A stretch of DNA of 64,000 bases from Cellulomonas cellasea (GTDB lineage: Bacteria > Actinomycetota > Actinomycetes > Actinomycetales > Cellulomonadaceae): NCBI RefSeq assembly GCF_006538745.1, contig NZ_BJLR01000030.1, positions 248,001 to 312,000 on the forward strand, given 5' to 3'. Within the stretch, counting starts at the first letter, position 1. Each line of letters starts with the position of its first letter. A program made the position numbers and the translations under genes. The notes under the pieces are model-generated. The model did no database searches and was not told where the DNA came from. It saw only the letters and a list, made by a program, of their open reading frames with translations. Positions 1 to 8,521 of the stretch are shown here, piece after piece.

Positions 1-173
1 CTCCGGGATCGGCTCGGTGGTGGCCCTGCCTGCCGGGTCCTGCCTACCACGACCGACCGCGCGACGCCGCCCCGCGTCGCACCTGAGAGCCCGCTGTGGC
101 CGCGCCTGAGAGCCGCCTGTGGTTCGGGCCCCGGTCGCTTGACCACCCTCGGCGGAGGCGGTCCGATCAGGGC

Positions 174-653
174 ATGACCACTCCCGTGCAGCCCGCCGAC
201 GTCCTCCGCGCACGCGCCCGCACGCTCGGGTGGTGGGTCGAGGTCGTGGCGGTCGGGCACCTCGTCGTGGGGTCGGCGCTCTTCCGCGACGTGATCGTCG
301 ACGTCGCGCGCCACGGCGGCGTCGGCGCGGTCCCGCTGCGGGGGGACCGGTCGACGGGGTTCTGGTTCCTGCTCGCCTCGCCCGCGTGGTGGGCCCTGGG
401 TCGCGAGCTGCGCGCCGCCGAGGAGCGCGGCGACCGCGCGACGCAGCGCCGCACCGGCCGTGCCGTCGCCGGGATCAGTGCCGCCGGAGCCGCGATGCTC
501 CCCGCGAGCCCGTTCTGGGTGCTCCTGGCGCTCGGGCTCACGGCGGTCCGGCGCGCCGCGGGGCGGGACGACGCAGCCGGGCCGGACGGTGCGGCCGGCC
601 GGGACGGCGCGGCCGGGCCGGACGACGCAGCCCGGTTCACCCGGCGCCGCTGA
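174..653 (+). CDS. DUF6463-like small membrane protein
   Basis: A 159-residue hydrophobic protein starting at an ATG. It shows an N-terminal helix (WWVEVVAVGHLVVGSALF), a central FWFLLASPAWWALG segment and a C-terminal helix ending in the PASPFWVLLALGL pattern, which is the layout of the DUF6463 family of four-helix membrane proteins of unknown function. The last 30 residues are a degenerate GRDDAAGPDGAAG-type tail encoded by a short direct repeat, probably not functional. The 3' end overlaps the end of the convergent winged-helix gene by 17 bases. Upstream, bases 1-173 hold no gene I can support. Function unknown; family call moderate. Confidence 0.7.
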   Translation: MTTPVQPADVLRARARTLGWWVEVVAVGHLVVGSALFRDVIVDVARHGGVGAVPLRGDRSTGFWFLLASPAWWALGRELRAAEERGDRATQRRTGRAVAGISAAGAAMLPASPFWVLLALGLTAVRRAAGRDDAAGPDGAAGRDGAAGPDDAARFTRRR

Positions 654-1770
654 ACGCCACGGTGTGCGGCGCGTCGGGCACGACGAACGCGAGCAGCCGG
701 CGCCCCTCCGCCTCGACGTCGTCCGTCTCCGCGGCGGTCAGCGGGGTCGACCGGTGCACCTCGAGCGCCGCGGTGTCGCGCTCGCGCCGCAGGGCCCACG
801 TCGCGCGCACGAGCCCGTCGACGAGCACCGAGCCGACGTACCCACCCGGCCCGCCGAGCAGCGGCTCATGCGGCGCCGGGTGGACGACCCGCGCGCGGTC
901 GGCGTACGAGAGCAGCCCGTTGTCGTACTCCGGCAGGAGCCGCACCGCGGCCGGCACGTCGGCGTCCGGCACGACGCCGTCGGGCACGTCGACGAGGTCC
1001 TGGCCGTCCTCGCCCCGCAGGTGCCGCACGCGGTCGCCGAGCCGGTCGACGACCTCGCGCAGCCGCGTCAGGCCGCACCACGCCTGCACGTCGCGCACCG
1101 TGGCCGGCCCGAACCCGCGCAGGTAGCGCAGCACGACCTCGTCGACGCTCGTCGCGCCCGGCTCGGCGTCGCGCCCCAGCCACGCCCGGTACGTCGTGAG
1201 CGCCGACGCGCCGCTCTCCCCCCACAGCCCGCGCGGCGTCGGCTGGACGAGCGGCACGTGGTAGCTGAACGCCCACGAGAGGCTCACGGGGTCGAGGCCG
1301 GGGACGGCCTCCGCGAGCAGGCCCGCGAGCTCCGCCCGCGTGCGGGGACGCTCCTCGACGAGCCGGACCGCGACGTCGAACGCCTCCGTCAGGTCGTGGC
1401 CGCGCAGCCGCTGACCCCACGCGGTCGAGGCGAACGTGCGCTCGAGCACGGGCTGCACGAGCGGACGCAGCCCGACGGCGTCGTCGGCGGTCACCGTGTG
1501 GATCGTCGTGCGCATCAGGGGCGCACGGACCAGCTCGCGCCGGCGCACCGGGCCGGCGAGGTCCTCGGGGGCGAAGCCGTCGAGCCGCGACCACAGCGCG
1601 AGGTACGGGACGGCGGGCACCTGCGCCTGGAGCCCGAGCAGGCCGCGGACGACGTCCGTCACGTCCCGGGCATCCCGCCGCAGGAGGAGCTGCCGCGCGA
1701 GCGTCGCCCGCCCGAGCGCACGGGTCGTCACCACCGGGCCCGCGGCCCTCGCGCTCGCCGTGCGCGCCAT
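637..1770 (-). CDS. Winged helix DNA-binding domain protein (YcaQ/AlkX-like)
   Basis: A 377-residue protein of the winged-helix 'DNA-binding domain-containing protein' family, which is related to the YcaQ interstrand-crosslink glycosylases. Visible family features are the N-terminal LARQLLLRRDARDVTDVV region, the GLLGLQAQVPAVPYLALWSR motif, RTTIHTVTADDA and the C-terminal RLLPEYDNGLLSYADR and LVDGLVRATW motifs. The QxQ-type catalytic motif of true glycosylases is represented only by LQAQ, so enzymatic activity is uncertain. No Shine-Dalgarno is visible; CAGACT lies exactly six bases before the ATG (1777-1782), which suggests leaderless translation. Convergent with the upstream DUF6463-like gene. 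Confidence 0.8.
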   Translation of the reverse strand: MARTASARAAGPVVTTRALGRATLARQLLLRRDARDVTDVVRGLLGLQAQVPAVPYLALWSRLDGFAPEDLAGPVRRRELVRAPLMRTTIHTVTADDAVGLRPLVQPVLERTFASTAWGQRLRGHDLTEAFDVAVRLVEERPRTRAELAGLLAEAVPGLDPVSLSWAFSYHVPLVQPTPRGLWGESGASALTTYRAWLGRDAEPGATSVDEVVLRYLRGFGPATVRDVQAWCGLTRLREVVDRLGDRVRHLRGEDGQDLVDVPDGVVPDADVPAAVRLLPEYDNGLLSYADRARVVHPAPHEPLLGGPGGYVGSVLVDGLVRATWALRRERDTAALEVHRSTPLTAAETDDVEAEGRRLLAFVVPDAPHTVAFSGAG

Positions 1771-1868
1771 GCCCCCAGTCTGACGCCCGACCGGTCCGGC
1801 CACCGTCGGGTCGGCCGAGCGCGGCGCGAACGGGCGTCGGCCCGCCGCGTGCACGGACGTCCGCGCCG

Positions 1869-2588
1869 TCAGAAGGTGAGGTGGTCCTCCGTCGAGAACC
1901 CGATGACGTAGGTCTCCGGGGGCACCAGATCGTCGAGCTCGGTCCCGAGCAGCTCGCGCCCGCCCGGCAGCGACCAGCGCAGGGCGTCCGGGCGGTCGGC
2001 CGGGTGCGTCCAGCGGACCGTGACCTCCGGGCCGTCCGGGTGCTCGTACACGGCGGGCTCGAGAAGCGCGACGTCGGTCCCGGGCACCTGCTCCGCGAGG
2101 ACGTCGACGAGCGTCGGCCGCCCGGCCTCCCCCTCGAAGCCCGCGGCGAGCAGGGACTCGTGCAGCGCCGCCGTCTCGGGCCCGACGTCGGTGACCGGCC
2201 GCGGTCCGACGACCACGACCGTCCTGACGCGGCACTCCACGTCCGCGCCGGACCCCCACGGCCAACCGTGGTCGTCGTCGCACGACGCCTCCTGCCCGGT
2301 CGCGAGGTGCTCGGCGCCGGTCGCGGTCCGCACGGGACGCAGGGCGTCGCGCAGGACTGCCTCCTGCCGCGCGGCCTCCGCGTCCCGCGCCGCGAGCACG
2401 CTCTCGGACGTCGCGGTCGGCGGCAGCGGGACCGGCTCGAAGCCCGTCCGCGACCCCAGCCACACGAGCGCGACGAGCACGGGCCCGACCACCAGGGCCC
2501 CTGCCCAGAGCAGCATCCGGAGCACCAGGCGCCCGGGCGCCTCTGTCGAGCGGACGACCTCGTCGCCCTCCCACTGCCCGTCGAGCAC
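1869..2588 (-). CDS. Hypothetical membrane-anchored protein
   Basis: About 239 residues from a GTG start chosen because it lies 17 bases after the stop of the upstream gene; the longer reading frame upstream is the shadow of that gene. One transmembrane helix near residues 20-43 (LVLRMLLWAGALVVGPVLVA), then a large extracytoplasmic domain with two cysteines (SCDDDH and VECRVR), consistent with a disulfide. I recognise no family. It is transcribed just downstream of the DHODH-like membrane protein and probably acts with it at the membrane. The start is uncertain because no ribosome-binding site is clear. Confidence 0.6.
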   Translation of the reverse strand: MLDGQWEGDEVVRSTEAPGRLVLRMLLWAGALVVGPVLVALVWLGSRTGFEPVPLPPTATSESVLAARDAEAARQEAVLRDALRPVRTATGAEHLATGQEASCDDDHGWPWGSGADVECRVRTVVVVGPRPVTDVGPETAALHESLLAAGFEGEAGRPTLVDVLAEQVPGTDVALLEPAVYEHPDGPEVTVRWTHPADRPDALRWSLPGGRELLGTELDDLVPPETYVIGFSTEDHLTF

Positions 2589-2604
2589 CGCGCGCCGCCC
2601 GGGC

Positions 2605-4122
2605 TCAGCGGGTCCGCGCGGCGACGCGCGCCGTCGCCGCGCACAGGTACGGGCGCGCGAGGACGAGGGCCACCGCGGTGAGCACGACCCCCACCAGGAC
2701 CGGCGCGAGGTGCAGCACGTCGGTGTACCCGATGAGCAGGTGGACCACGACGGCCGGCAGGAAGCCCGCGGCGGCGGACAGCGCGAGCGTCCACCACACC
2801 CACCGCTCCCCCGCGCGCCAACCCCACGCGCTGAGCAGCAGCACCGCGAGGGCCGCCCCGACGAGGGCACCGCCGAAGCCGGCGCGGTCGTGCGCGACGA
2901 ACGGCACCACGCGCTCGCTCGCCTCGCGGAGCTCGTCCGCGTGCACGCCCAGGAACACGAGGTCGCTCGGCACGAAGACGTCGGACAGCCCGACCAAGGA
3001 GATGACGACCCCGCCGGCGAGCATGCCCAGCCCGGTCGCGACCATGAGGAGCTGGCCCACGAGGGACCGTCGCCGCACCCCCTCGTCGACGTCGGGCCGC
3101 AGGGACCAGGCGGGCGCGGCCGGGCGGCCGAGGACCGCGAGCAGGAACATCGGGAACAGCACGACCGTGACGGCGGTGTGCAGCGGCTCGACGAAGCCGA
3201 TCACGAGGAAGTAGAGCAGCGTGGGGAACGAGAGCATCCCCGAGACCGCGAGCGCGGTGCGGGCCCACGGCCAGCCGGCGCGCATCCCGCCCCACGCGAG
3301 CCCGGCGTAGAGCACGCCGATCGCGACCATGGTGCCGGCCATCGTGATGCGGTCGTGCTGGAGGAACGGCACGAGGCGGTCGTTGAGGTCCCCGAGCTGC
3401 GTGCGGTCCATGCCGAGGTAGGCCCGGTCGTACCAGAGCAGCAGCGGCCCGAGCGTGATGAGGGCGGCCCCCAATCCGGCACCGACCATCCCCAGCCCGA
3501 CGAGCAGACCCCACAGCCACGCGGGCCACCGCCGCGGGTCACGCCCGACTGACCGCAGCGGCGCGGGCGACCCGGTCGGCGTACTGGCCTCGACGACGCG
3601 CTGGAACCAGCCCGGCCCCGACCGCACGAGGAGCGCCGGGGTCGCGAGCACGGTGCTGCCCGGGTCCGCGAGCGCGTCGAGCGCGGCGCCGGGTGCCGGG
3701 TCGTCGAGGTGCACGTGGCCGGGCACGGGGCCGACGACGACGCGGTCGGCGAACGGTGCGCACGCGCGCGCGGCGGCGGCGTCGGCGGCCCGGACGACGA
3801 GCGTGCACGTGCGGCCCTCGGCCGCGCGCCGCACGGCGTCGGCGTCCGCGGCGGCGACGGGCCCGACCTCGACGACGCCGGCGCCGAGGGCGGGCAGCGC
3901 GCGCACCGCGTCGGCCGCGTGCTCGACGGGGACGACCGCGCCGAACCGCCCCCGCAGGTCGTCGGGCACCGGCGGGTGGTGCGACAGGAACCGCACGACG
4001 CCCCGCCCGGCACGCGTCGAGCTCAGCGTCGCGAGCGCGTGCAGCGCGGCCCGGTGCGCCCGGCCGCGGCCCAGGACCGCCACGAGCGCGGGGCTCAGCG
4101 GGTGGTAGGTCCAGTCGGGCAC
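2605..4122 (-). CDS. Degenerate DHODH-like domain fused to a duplicated membrane domain
   Basis: A 505-residue protein from a GTG start. Residues 1-190 follow the dihydroorotate dehydrogenase (PyrD, class 2) scaffold: an N-terminal HPLSPALVAVLGRGRAHRAA segment, ADAVRALPALGAGVVEVGPV at the place of PyrD's ALGFGFVEVGTV strand, and ALLVRSGPGWFQRVVEA resembling PyrD's final RGPGLVRRI helix. The catalytic serine region, FMN-binding lysine and NxSSPN motif are absent and the domain is far shorter than PyrD, so it is probably not an enzyme. Residues 195-505 carry about eight transmembrane helices in two similar halves sharing a PFxxHDR motif and a GF/YxExLH-type motif. GACGAT lies six bases before the start. 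The homology is my reading by eye. Confidence 0.65.
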   Translation of the reverse strand: MPDWTYHPLSPALVAVLGRGRAHRAALHALATLSSTRAGRGVVRFLSHHPPVPDDLRGRFGAVVPVEHAADAVRALPALGAGVVEVGPVAAADADAVRRAAEGRTCTLVVRAADAAAARACAPFADRVVVGPVPGHVHLDDPAPGAALDALADPGSTVLATPALLVRSGPGWFQRVVEASTPTGSPAPLRSVGRDPRRWPAWLWGLLVGLGMVGAGLGAALITLGPLLLWYDRAYLGMDRTQLGDLNDRLVPFLQHDRITMAGTMVAIGVLYAGLAWGGMRAGWPWARTALAVSGMLSFPTLLYFLVIGFVEPLHTAVTVVLFPMFLLAVLGRPAAPAWSLRPDVDEGVRRRSLVGQLLMVATGLGMLAGGVVISLVGLSDVFVPSDLVFLGVHADELREASERVVPFVAHDRAGFGGALVGAALAVLLLSAWGWRAGERWVWWTLALSAAAGFLPAVVVHLLIGYTDVLHLAPVLVGVVLTAVALVLARPYLCAATARVAARTR

Positions 4123-4237
4123 CGCGACATCGTCACACAGGGCGCCCCGGCCGCGGGCGGGGCGCCGGGGTCGGTACCGTGACCGGCTCCGCACCCACCG
4201 GCGCGGACCCACGCGACGAGCACCCGAGGAGACAGCC

Positions 4238-4654
4238 GTGCCCGAGCCTGCCGCCGGTCCCGTCCACGCCGAGTGGCGGGGACCGTTCACGAACGCCGAG
4301 GTCGACGCGCTGCACGCCGAGGCGTTCGGCCACGCCCCGCTCGGCGACGACCGGGTCGGGCGGCTGACCCGGCTCAGCCTCGGCTGGGTCGTGGCCCGCG
4401 ACGACCAGGGGCTCGTCGGCTTCGTCAACGTCGCGTGGGACGGCGGTGCGCACGCGTTCGTGCTCGACACCGCCGTCGCCCGCCGCGCGCGCCGGCAGGG
4501 TGTCGGGGCGCGGCTCGTCGCCGTCGCACGCGAGCAGTCCGCTGCCGCCGGGTGCGAGTGGCTGCACGTCGACTTCGAGGACCGGCTGCGCGACTTCTAC
4601 CTGGACGCGTGCGGCTTCGCCCCGACGAGCGCCGGGCTGCTCCGGCTCCGGTGA
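4238..4654 (+). CDS. GNAT family N-acetyltransferase
   Basis: A 138-residue acetyltransferase of the GNAT superfamily. The acetyl-CoA loop is RRARRQGVGARLV (R/QxxGxG/A) near residues 84-96, preceded by the beta-4 strand AFVLDTAVA and followed by the FYLDACGF motif typical of the C-terminal half. Translation starts at GTG, seven bases after a GAGGAGA ribosome-binding site. The substrate cannot be told from the sequence. Divergent from the membrane protein upstream, convergent with the hydrolase gene downstream across a tandem-repeat array. Confidence 0.85.
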   Translation: MPEPAAGPVHAEWRGPFTNAEVDALHAEAFGHAPLGDDRVGRLTRLSLGWVVARDDQGLVGFVNVAWDGGAHAFVLDTAVARRARRQGVGARLVAVAREQSAAAGCEWLHVDFEDRLRDFYLDACGFAPTSAGLLRLR

Positions 4655-4740
4655 CGAGGGCCCGGGCCGCACGCCGACCGGTCACCCCGTCCAGCGGCGT
4701 GCGAGGGGCACTCGGCCTCGTCCGGACGCTCCGCTCCGAG

Positions 4741-4848
4741 GCCCGTCGCGTGAGGCCCGTCGTGTGAGGCCCGTCGCGTGAGGCCCGTCGCGTGAAGCCC
4801 GTCGCGTGAAGCCCGTCGCGTGAGGCCCGTCGCGTGAGGCCCGTCGCC
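4741..4848. repeat. 14-bp tandem repeat array (7.7 copies)
   Basis: Seven full copies of GCCCGTCGCGTGAG, with single-base variants (CGTG for CGCG in copy 2; final A for G in copies 4 and 5), plus a partial eighth copy. The array fills the gap between the convergent GNAT and hydrolase genes. The unit is not a multiple of three and not itself palindromic, so it is neither a coding repeat nor a simple hairpin. Confidence 0.95.
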
Positions 4849-4863
4849 GGGACGGTCCGGCCG

Positions 4864-6375
4864 CTAGCCGCCCGACAGCCATCCCGCGACGAGGCGGCGC
4901 ACGGCCGGGTCGCGGAAGTACGCGGTGTGCGTGACCGACGGGGCCCGGGGCACGACGTGGCTCTCGAGGGCACCCATCCCGGTCGACACGCCCTGACTCG
5001 GCACGACGAGATCGTTGCCCTCGCCGAAGAACGGGTCGACGAGGACGTCGAGGGCCCGCAGGGGCACCGGCGCGTCGACGGCCTCGTAGTCGCTCGCGAC
5101 GGTGAACACCCGGCCCCGCGCCGACGGGGGCACCGTGAGGTTCCCGAGCAGGTCCGAGCCCGGCGCCATCGCACGGAGCCCGTCCAGGCCGTCCAGCACG
5201 CCGGTGGCGACCTGCTTCACCGTCTCGATCACGGCGGTCAGCGGCGCGCTCACGGTGTCGTCGGGCAGCAGCACGGCGAGGTTCGTCATGATGTCGAGCA
5301 GCGTCCCCCAGCGCTCCGGGCCGGCGAGCACGGTGCCCGAGTTCGGCGTGCCGACGTGGATCGTCGTGCGGACTTGGACCGGGCGGCGGTGCAGCCCCTC
5401 CGCCGTCTGCGGCGCGGCGAGCGCGCGTGCGACGAGGCCCCCGCGGGAGTGCGCGACGACGTCGAGCACCAGGTCGAGGTCCGGCGGCAGCCGGGCGAGC
5501 AGCCACCGGGCGTTCTCCACCGGGTCCACGTGCAGCGACGGGTGGTCGAGGACCAGGACGCGGGACTCGTACGTGTCCCGCAACGTCCGGGCGAGGTCCG
5601 CGTCGCCGAGGAGATGGCTGAAGGCGGCCGTCCCCGTGCTGAACGTCCCGTGCAGGAGCAGCAGCGTGGGCCTGCCGTCCCAGGACCGGACCTGGTCGGC
5701 GGACAGCGCGAACCCGTCCGCCCGCGCGGCGAGCGCCTGGACCGACGAGCCCAGCCGGGCGCCGTACGGACGGAACCTGCCCTCCCACGCGGCCACGGCG
5801 AGCTCACCGACGGCCCCGGCAGCGGCGTGGAGCGGGTACCGGAGCACCTCGAGGACCTTGCGGACCCCGAACCCGAGGACACCGCGCTCCGCGCTGCCGT
5901 CCGGAGGCTCACCGGGGACGTCGCGCTGGCGGACGGGGATCCGGAAGACCTGCTCGAGGCCCGAGCGCTCGGCGGACGCCTCGGCCGCGAGCGGCACGTG
6001 CCAGGCCACCACGCCCGTCGCGTCCACCTCCAGGACGACCTGTCCCTCGTCCGGGAGCGGTGCCTCGACGGTCACCTCGAGGCTCGGCTCGTCGGCGTCC
6101 CCGCGGTGCGGTCCGCCCGTGGTGACGGTGCTGACGTCGGTGAGCGGGATGGTGAGGACCGGACGCATCTCGAGCCGGGCCAGGGTGTCGGCGAGCAGGC
6201 GCGCGCCGCGCTCGGGGACCCCGTGGTCGGCGAGCTCGACGTCGAGCTCGGCGGCATCGGAACGTCGCCCGCCCGCCTGCTCGCGCGGGACGGCGTCGAC
6301 CTCGGCCGCGACGCCGACGGACCGGATGCGCGCGCCGGGCAGGTCGAGCGCGGTGTCGACGTCGAGCAGCGGCAT
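4864..6375 (-). CDS. Alpha/beta hydrolase (PGAP1/lipase-like) partner of the CHAT protein
   Basis: 503 residues. The C-terminal half is an alpha/beta hydrolase: oxyanion strand LLLLHGTFSTG, nucleophile elbow AHSRGG with the probable catalytic serine at residue 310, and a final THTAYF segment that may supply the histidine. The pattern resembles PGAP1/DUF7379-type lipases found beside CHAT genes in actinobacteria. The N-terminal 190 residues look like a beta-rich, substrate- or partner-binding region (VTVEAPLPDEGQVVLEVDATG). No signal peptide or membrane helix, so cytoplasmic. A perfect AGGAGG precedes the ATG; the gene begins 13 bases after the CHAT stop, so the two are one operon. Predicted effector; substrate (lipid or peptide ester) unknown. 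Confidence 0.75.
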   Translation of the reverse strand: MPLLDVDTALDLPGARIRSVGVAAEVDAVPREQAGGRRSDAAELDVELADHGVPERGARLLADTLARLEMRPVLTIPLTDVSTVTTGGPHRGDADEPSLEVTVEAPLPDEGQVVLEVDATGVVAWHVPLAAEASAERSGLEQVFRIPVRQRDVPGEPPDGSAERGVLGFGVRKVLEVLRYPLHAAAGAVGELAVAAWEGRFRPYGARLGSSVQALAARADGFALSADQVRSWDGRPTLLLLHGTFSTGTAAFSHLLGDADLARTLRDTYESRVLVLDHPSLHVDPVENARWLLARLPPDLDLVLDVVAHSRGGLVARALAAPQTAEGLHRRPVQVRTTIHVGTPNSGTVLAGPERWGTLLDIMTNLAVLLPDDTVSAPLTAVIETVKQVATGVLDGLDGLRAMAPGSDLLGNLTVPPSARGRVFTVASDYEAVDAPVPLRALDVLVDPFFGEGNDLVVPSQGVSTGMGALESHVVPRAPSVTHTAYFRDPAVRRLVAGWLSGG

Positions 6376-6388
6376 CGGTGCTCGCCTC

Positions 6389-8521
6389 CTAGCGGTCGAG
6401 GGTCAGGTCGGGGCTGCCGAAGTACACGTACGCCAGCACGGTCGACCGCGGCGCGCCGCTGGCGGCCGCGGCCGCGGCGCGCTCGTCGGCCAGCACGTCG
6501 GAGACCGTCCGCCCGGCGAACACCGCGGCGTAGAACCGTTCGGCGAACTCGCGCGCGACGGTGTCGTCGACCTTCCAGAGCGGCGCCAGGACCGCCTGCG
6601 CGCCGATGCGGATCAACGCCGGGACGACGCCCGCCGTGTCGCCCAGCATCTCCTCGGTGTGGCCGACCTGGCAGGCGTTGAGGAAGGCGAACCTCGGCCG
6701 TGCCCTCTCCACCCCCCGCAGGTCGAGGGGTGCCAGCGTCGAGCGGTCGCTCATGAGGATGCCGTCGCTCGTGCCCGAGGCGTCGAACCTGCCGTGGACC
6801 GCGAAGTGCACGACGTCCGCCTCCGGGCTCCCGCCCAGGCAGGCCAGGACGGCCGCGACCTCGGCGGCGACCGGCGAGGCACCGAAGGCCGTCACCAGGT
6901 GGTCCGCCTCCGCCTCGGCCTGCGGCAGCCTGCCGCTTCCCGCGTACTCGCCCTTGACCACCGCCAGGGTGCGGGCGGCGACGGACGGCACGGGTGACGG
7001 GTACGGGTTGTCCTCGCTGTGGAGCCACCGCCCGAACCGTGTCTGGGCGCCCAGGATCGCCGGGGCCCCGGCGTCCCACGGGTGCGGCACCCGGGCCAGC
7101 TCCCACGGGACGTACGGCTCTGCCGTGGCAAGCAGGACCGTGGGCCTGGAGCCGGCGGAGAGCGCCGCCACCGAGTCGAGGGCGTCCCAGATCTGCTTCG
7201 GGATCTTCTCGCCCACGGTGCTCTGCACCCCGTTGAGGTACGCCGCGAGGCCCGGGGCCGAGTGCCGCTGCTCGATCCCGCGCATGACGGCCCGGCCGAA
7301 CTCCCTCGCGTCACCGATGTCCGACGTGACGGGGGCCGCGGGCAGGGCAGCGCCCGCGTGCGGCGACTGCGCCGACCACAGCAGCCGCTGACCGGCGGAG
7401 TCGTCACCGCGCGAGACGACCAGGTACAGGTCGGGGGCCGGGCCCTCGGGGAACGCCCACACCGTCACGGGCGTCGCCGACGCCTCGACCGACGCCAGCG
7501 GCACGGCGGCTGCCTGCGCGACGGGACCCGAGGTGACGTGGACGCTCCGCGCTGCCGTGCCCAGGGGACGGCCGTCGATGCTGTAGCTCGCGAGGATGGT
7601 GCGGGCCGCGCGGTAGCCCGGGCCGCCCGCCGCGACCAGGTCCACGACCACCGCGGGGAAGGGCACGTCGGGCGAGCCCCGCATCGTGCGGACGACGCCG
7701 GACCCGTCTGCCGTCCGCAGGCCGTCGACGAGGAGCGCGACCGTCAGCTCGAACTCCTCGGTCGGCACCTGGAACGGGGCCTCGGACACGACGCCGTCGC
7801 CCTGGACGGCCCCGAGGCCGACAAGGACGGGGAACGGGACCTCGACCTGCACCGTCTCCGGCGCCTCCAGCCGCGCGTACGCGGTGCGGCTGGGGGCCGA
7901 GACGGGGTCGGGCTGGGTGCGGTGCTCGGTGAAGGGCTCGACGAACGGCTCGGTGAAGGGGTCCCTGACCTGGTCGGTGAACGCCTCGGTGAACGGGTCG
8001 GTGACCGGGTCGGTGATCGAGTCGATCACGGGCTCGCCGGGAAGCTGTGGCTCGACGCCGGACTCCCGGCGCCCCCGGATGAGCTCGACGTTGTCGCTGG
8101 CGCCGTCGACCTCGCCCGCTACGGCGTGCTCGCCCTCGACGAACCCGTCGCCGTCCCCGGCCGGCCGGCTGTCGCCCGTCGGACCGCGGCCCCCACGCCC
8201 GGGCCCCCCAAGGCCCCGCACCTCGTGGGTGCTGCCGCTCGAGGTGTCGGAGGGTCGCGCGCCTGCGGGGAGCGGATCGGCGATGACCACGGCCGAGCCC
8301 GTCGCCTCCGCGGTGGTCCTCGCCTCGGTCCATCGCTTCAGCCCGTCATGACGCGTCAGGGCCGCGCGAAGAGCATCCCGTGCGCTCCCCCGCGGGAGGT
8401 CGAGCGCACGGAGGATCTCTGTGCGGACCTCGCGCTCGACGTCGCGGCCCAGGCCCATCGCCGGGAGCGCCTCCAGCGCGGCCTGGGCCAGCGCGCGCCA
8501 GTCGTCCTCGGTCATGGACAC
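6389..8521 (-). CDS. CHAT domain (caspase-like) protease
   Basis: 710 residues. The C-terminal CHAT peptidase domain (about 440-710) carries the catalytic dyad: His576 in VVHFAVHGRF and Cys617 in FLNACQVG, followed by the usual GDTAGVVPALIRIGAQAVLAP and final YVYFGSPDL strands. Residues 1-65 form a compact helical domain (DDWRALAQAALEALPAM and on) that resembles an effector-associated or adaptor domain. Residues 100-205 are disordered and include a DPVTDPFTEAFTDQV-type repeat; residues 215-430 are beta-rich. CHAT proteases are caspase relatives used in bacterial death and defence pathways, normally activated by a partner. Start is the first ATG; MTEDD two codons later is equally possible. Confidence 0.85.
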   Translation of the reverse strand: MSMTEDDWRALAQAALEALPAMGLGRDVEREVRTEILRALDLPRGSARDALRAALTRHDGLKRWTEARTTAEATGSAVVIADPLPAGARPSDTSSGSTHEVRGLGGPGRGGRGPTGDSRPAGDGDGFVEGEHAVAGEVDGASDNVELIRGRRESGVEPQLPGEPVIDSITDPVTDPFTEAFTDQVRDPFTEPFVEPFTEHRTQPDPVSAPSRTAYARLEAPETVQVEVPFPVLVGLGAVQGDGVVSEAPFQVPTEEFELTVALLVDGLRTADGSGVVRTMRGSPDVPFPAVVVDLVAAGGPGYRAARTILASYSIDGRPLGTAARSVHVTSGPVAQAAAVPLASVEASATPVTVWAFPEGPAPDLYLVVSRGDDSAGQRLLWSAQSPHAGAALPAAPVTSDIGDAREFGRAVMRGIEQRHSAPGLAAYLNGVQSTVGEKIPKQIWDALDSVAALSAGSRPTVLLATAEPYVPWELARVPHPWDAGAPAILGAQTRFGRWLHSEDNPYPSPVPSVAARTLAVVKGEYAGSGRLPQAEAEADHLVTAFGASPVAAEVAAVLACLGGSPEADVVHFAVHGRFDASGTSDGILMSDRSTLAPLDLRGVERARPRFAFLNACQVGHTEEMLGDTAGVVPALIRIGAQAVLAPLWKVDDTVAREFAERFYAAVFAGRTVSDVLADERAAAAAASGAPRSTVLAYVYFGSPDLTLDR

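Noticed and set aside
1-173. Partial gene at the left edge
   Set aside because: No frame in this stretch shows convincing protein character.
4741-4848. CRISPR array
   Set aside because: Units are directly adjacent without spacers and only 14 bases long; no cas genes in the window.
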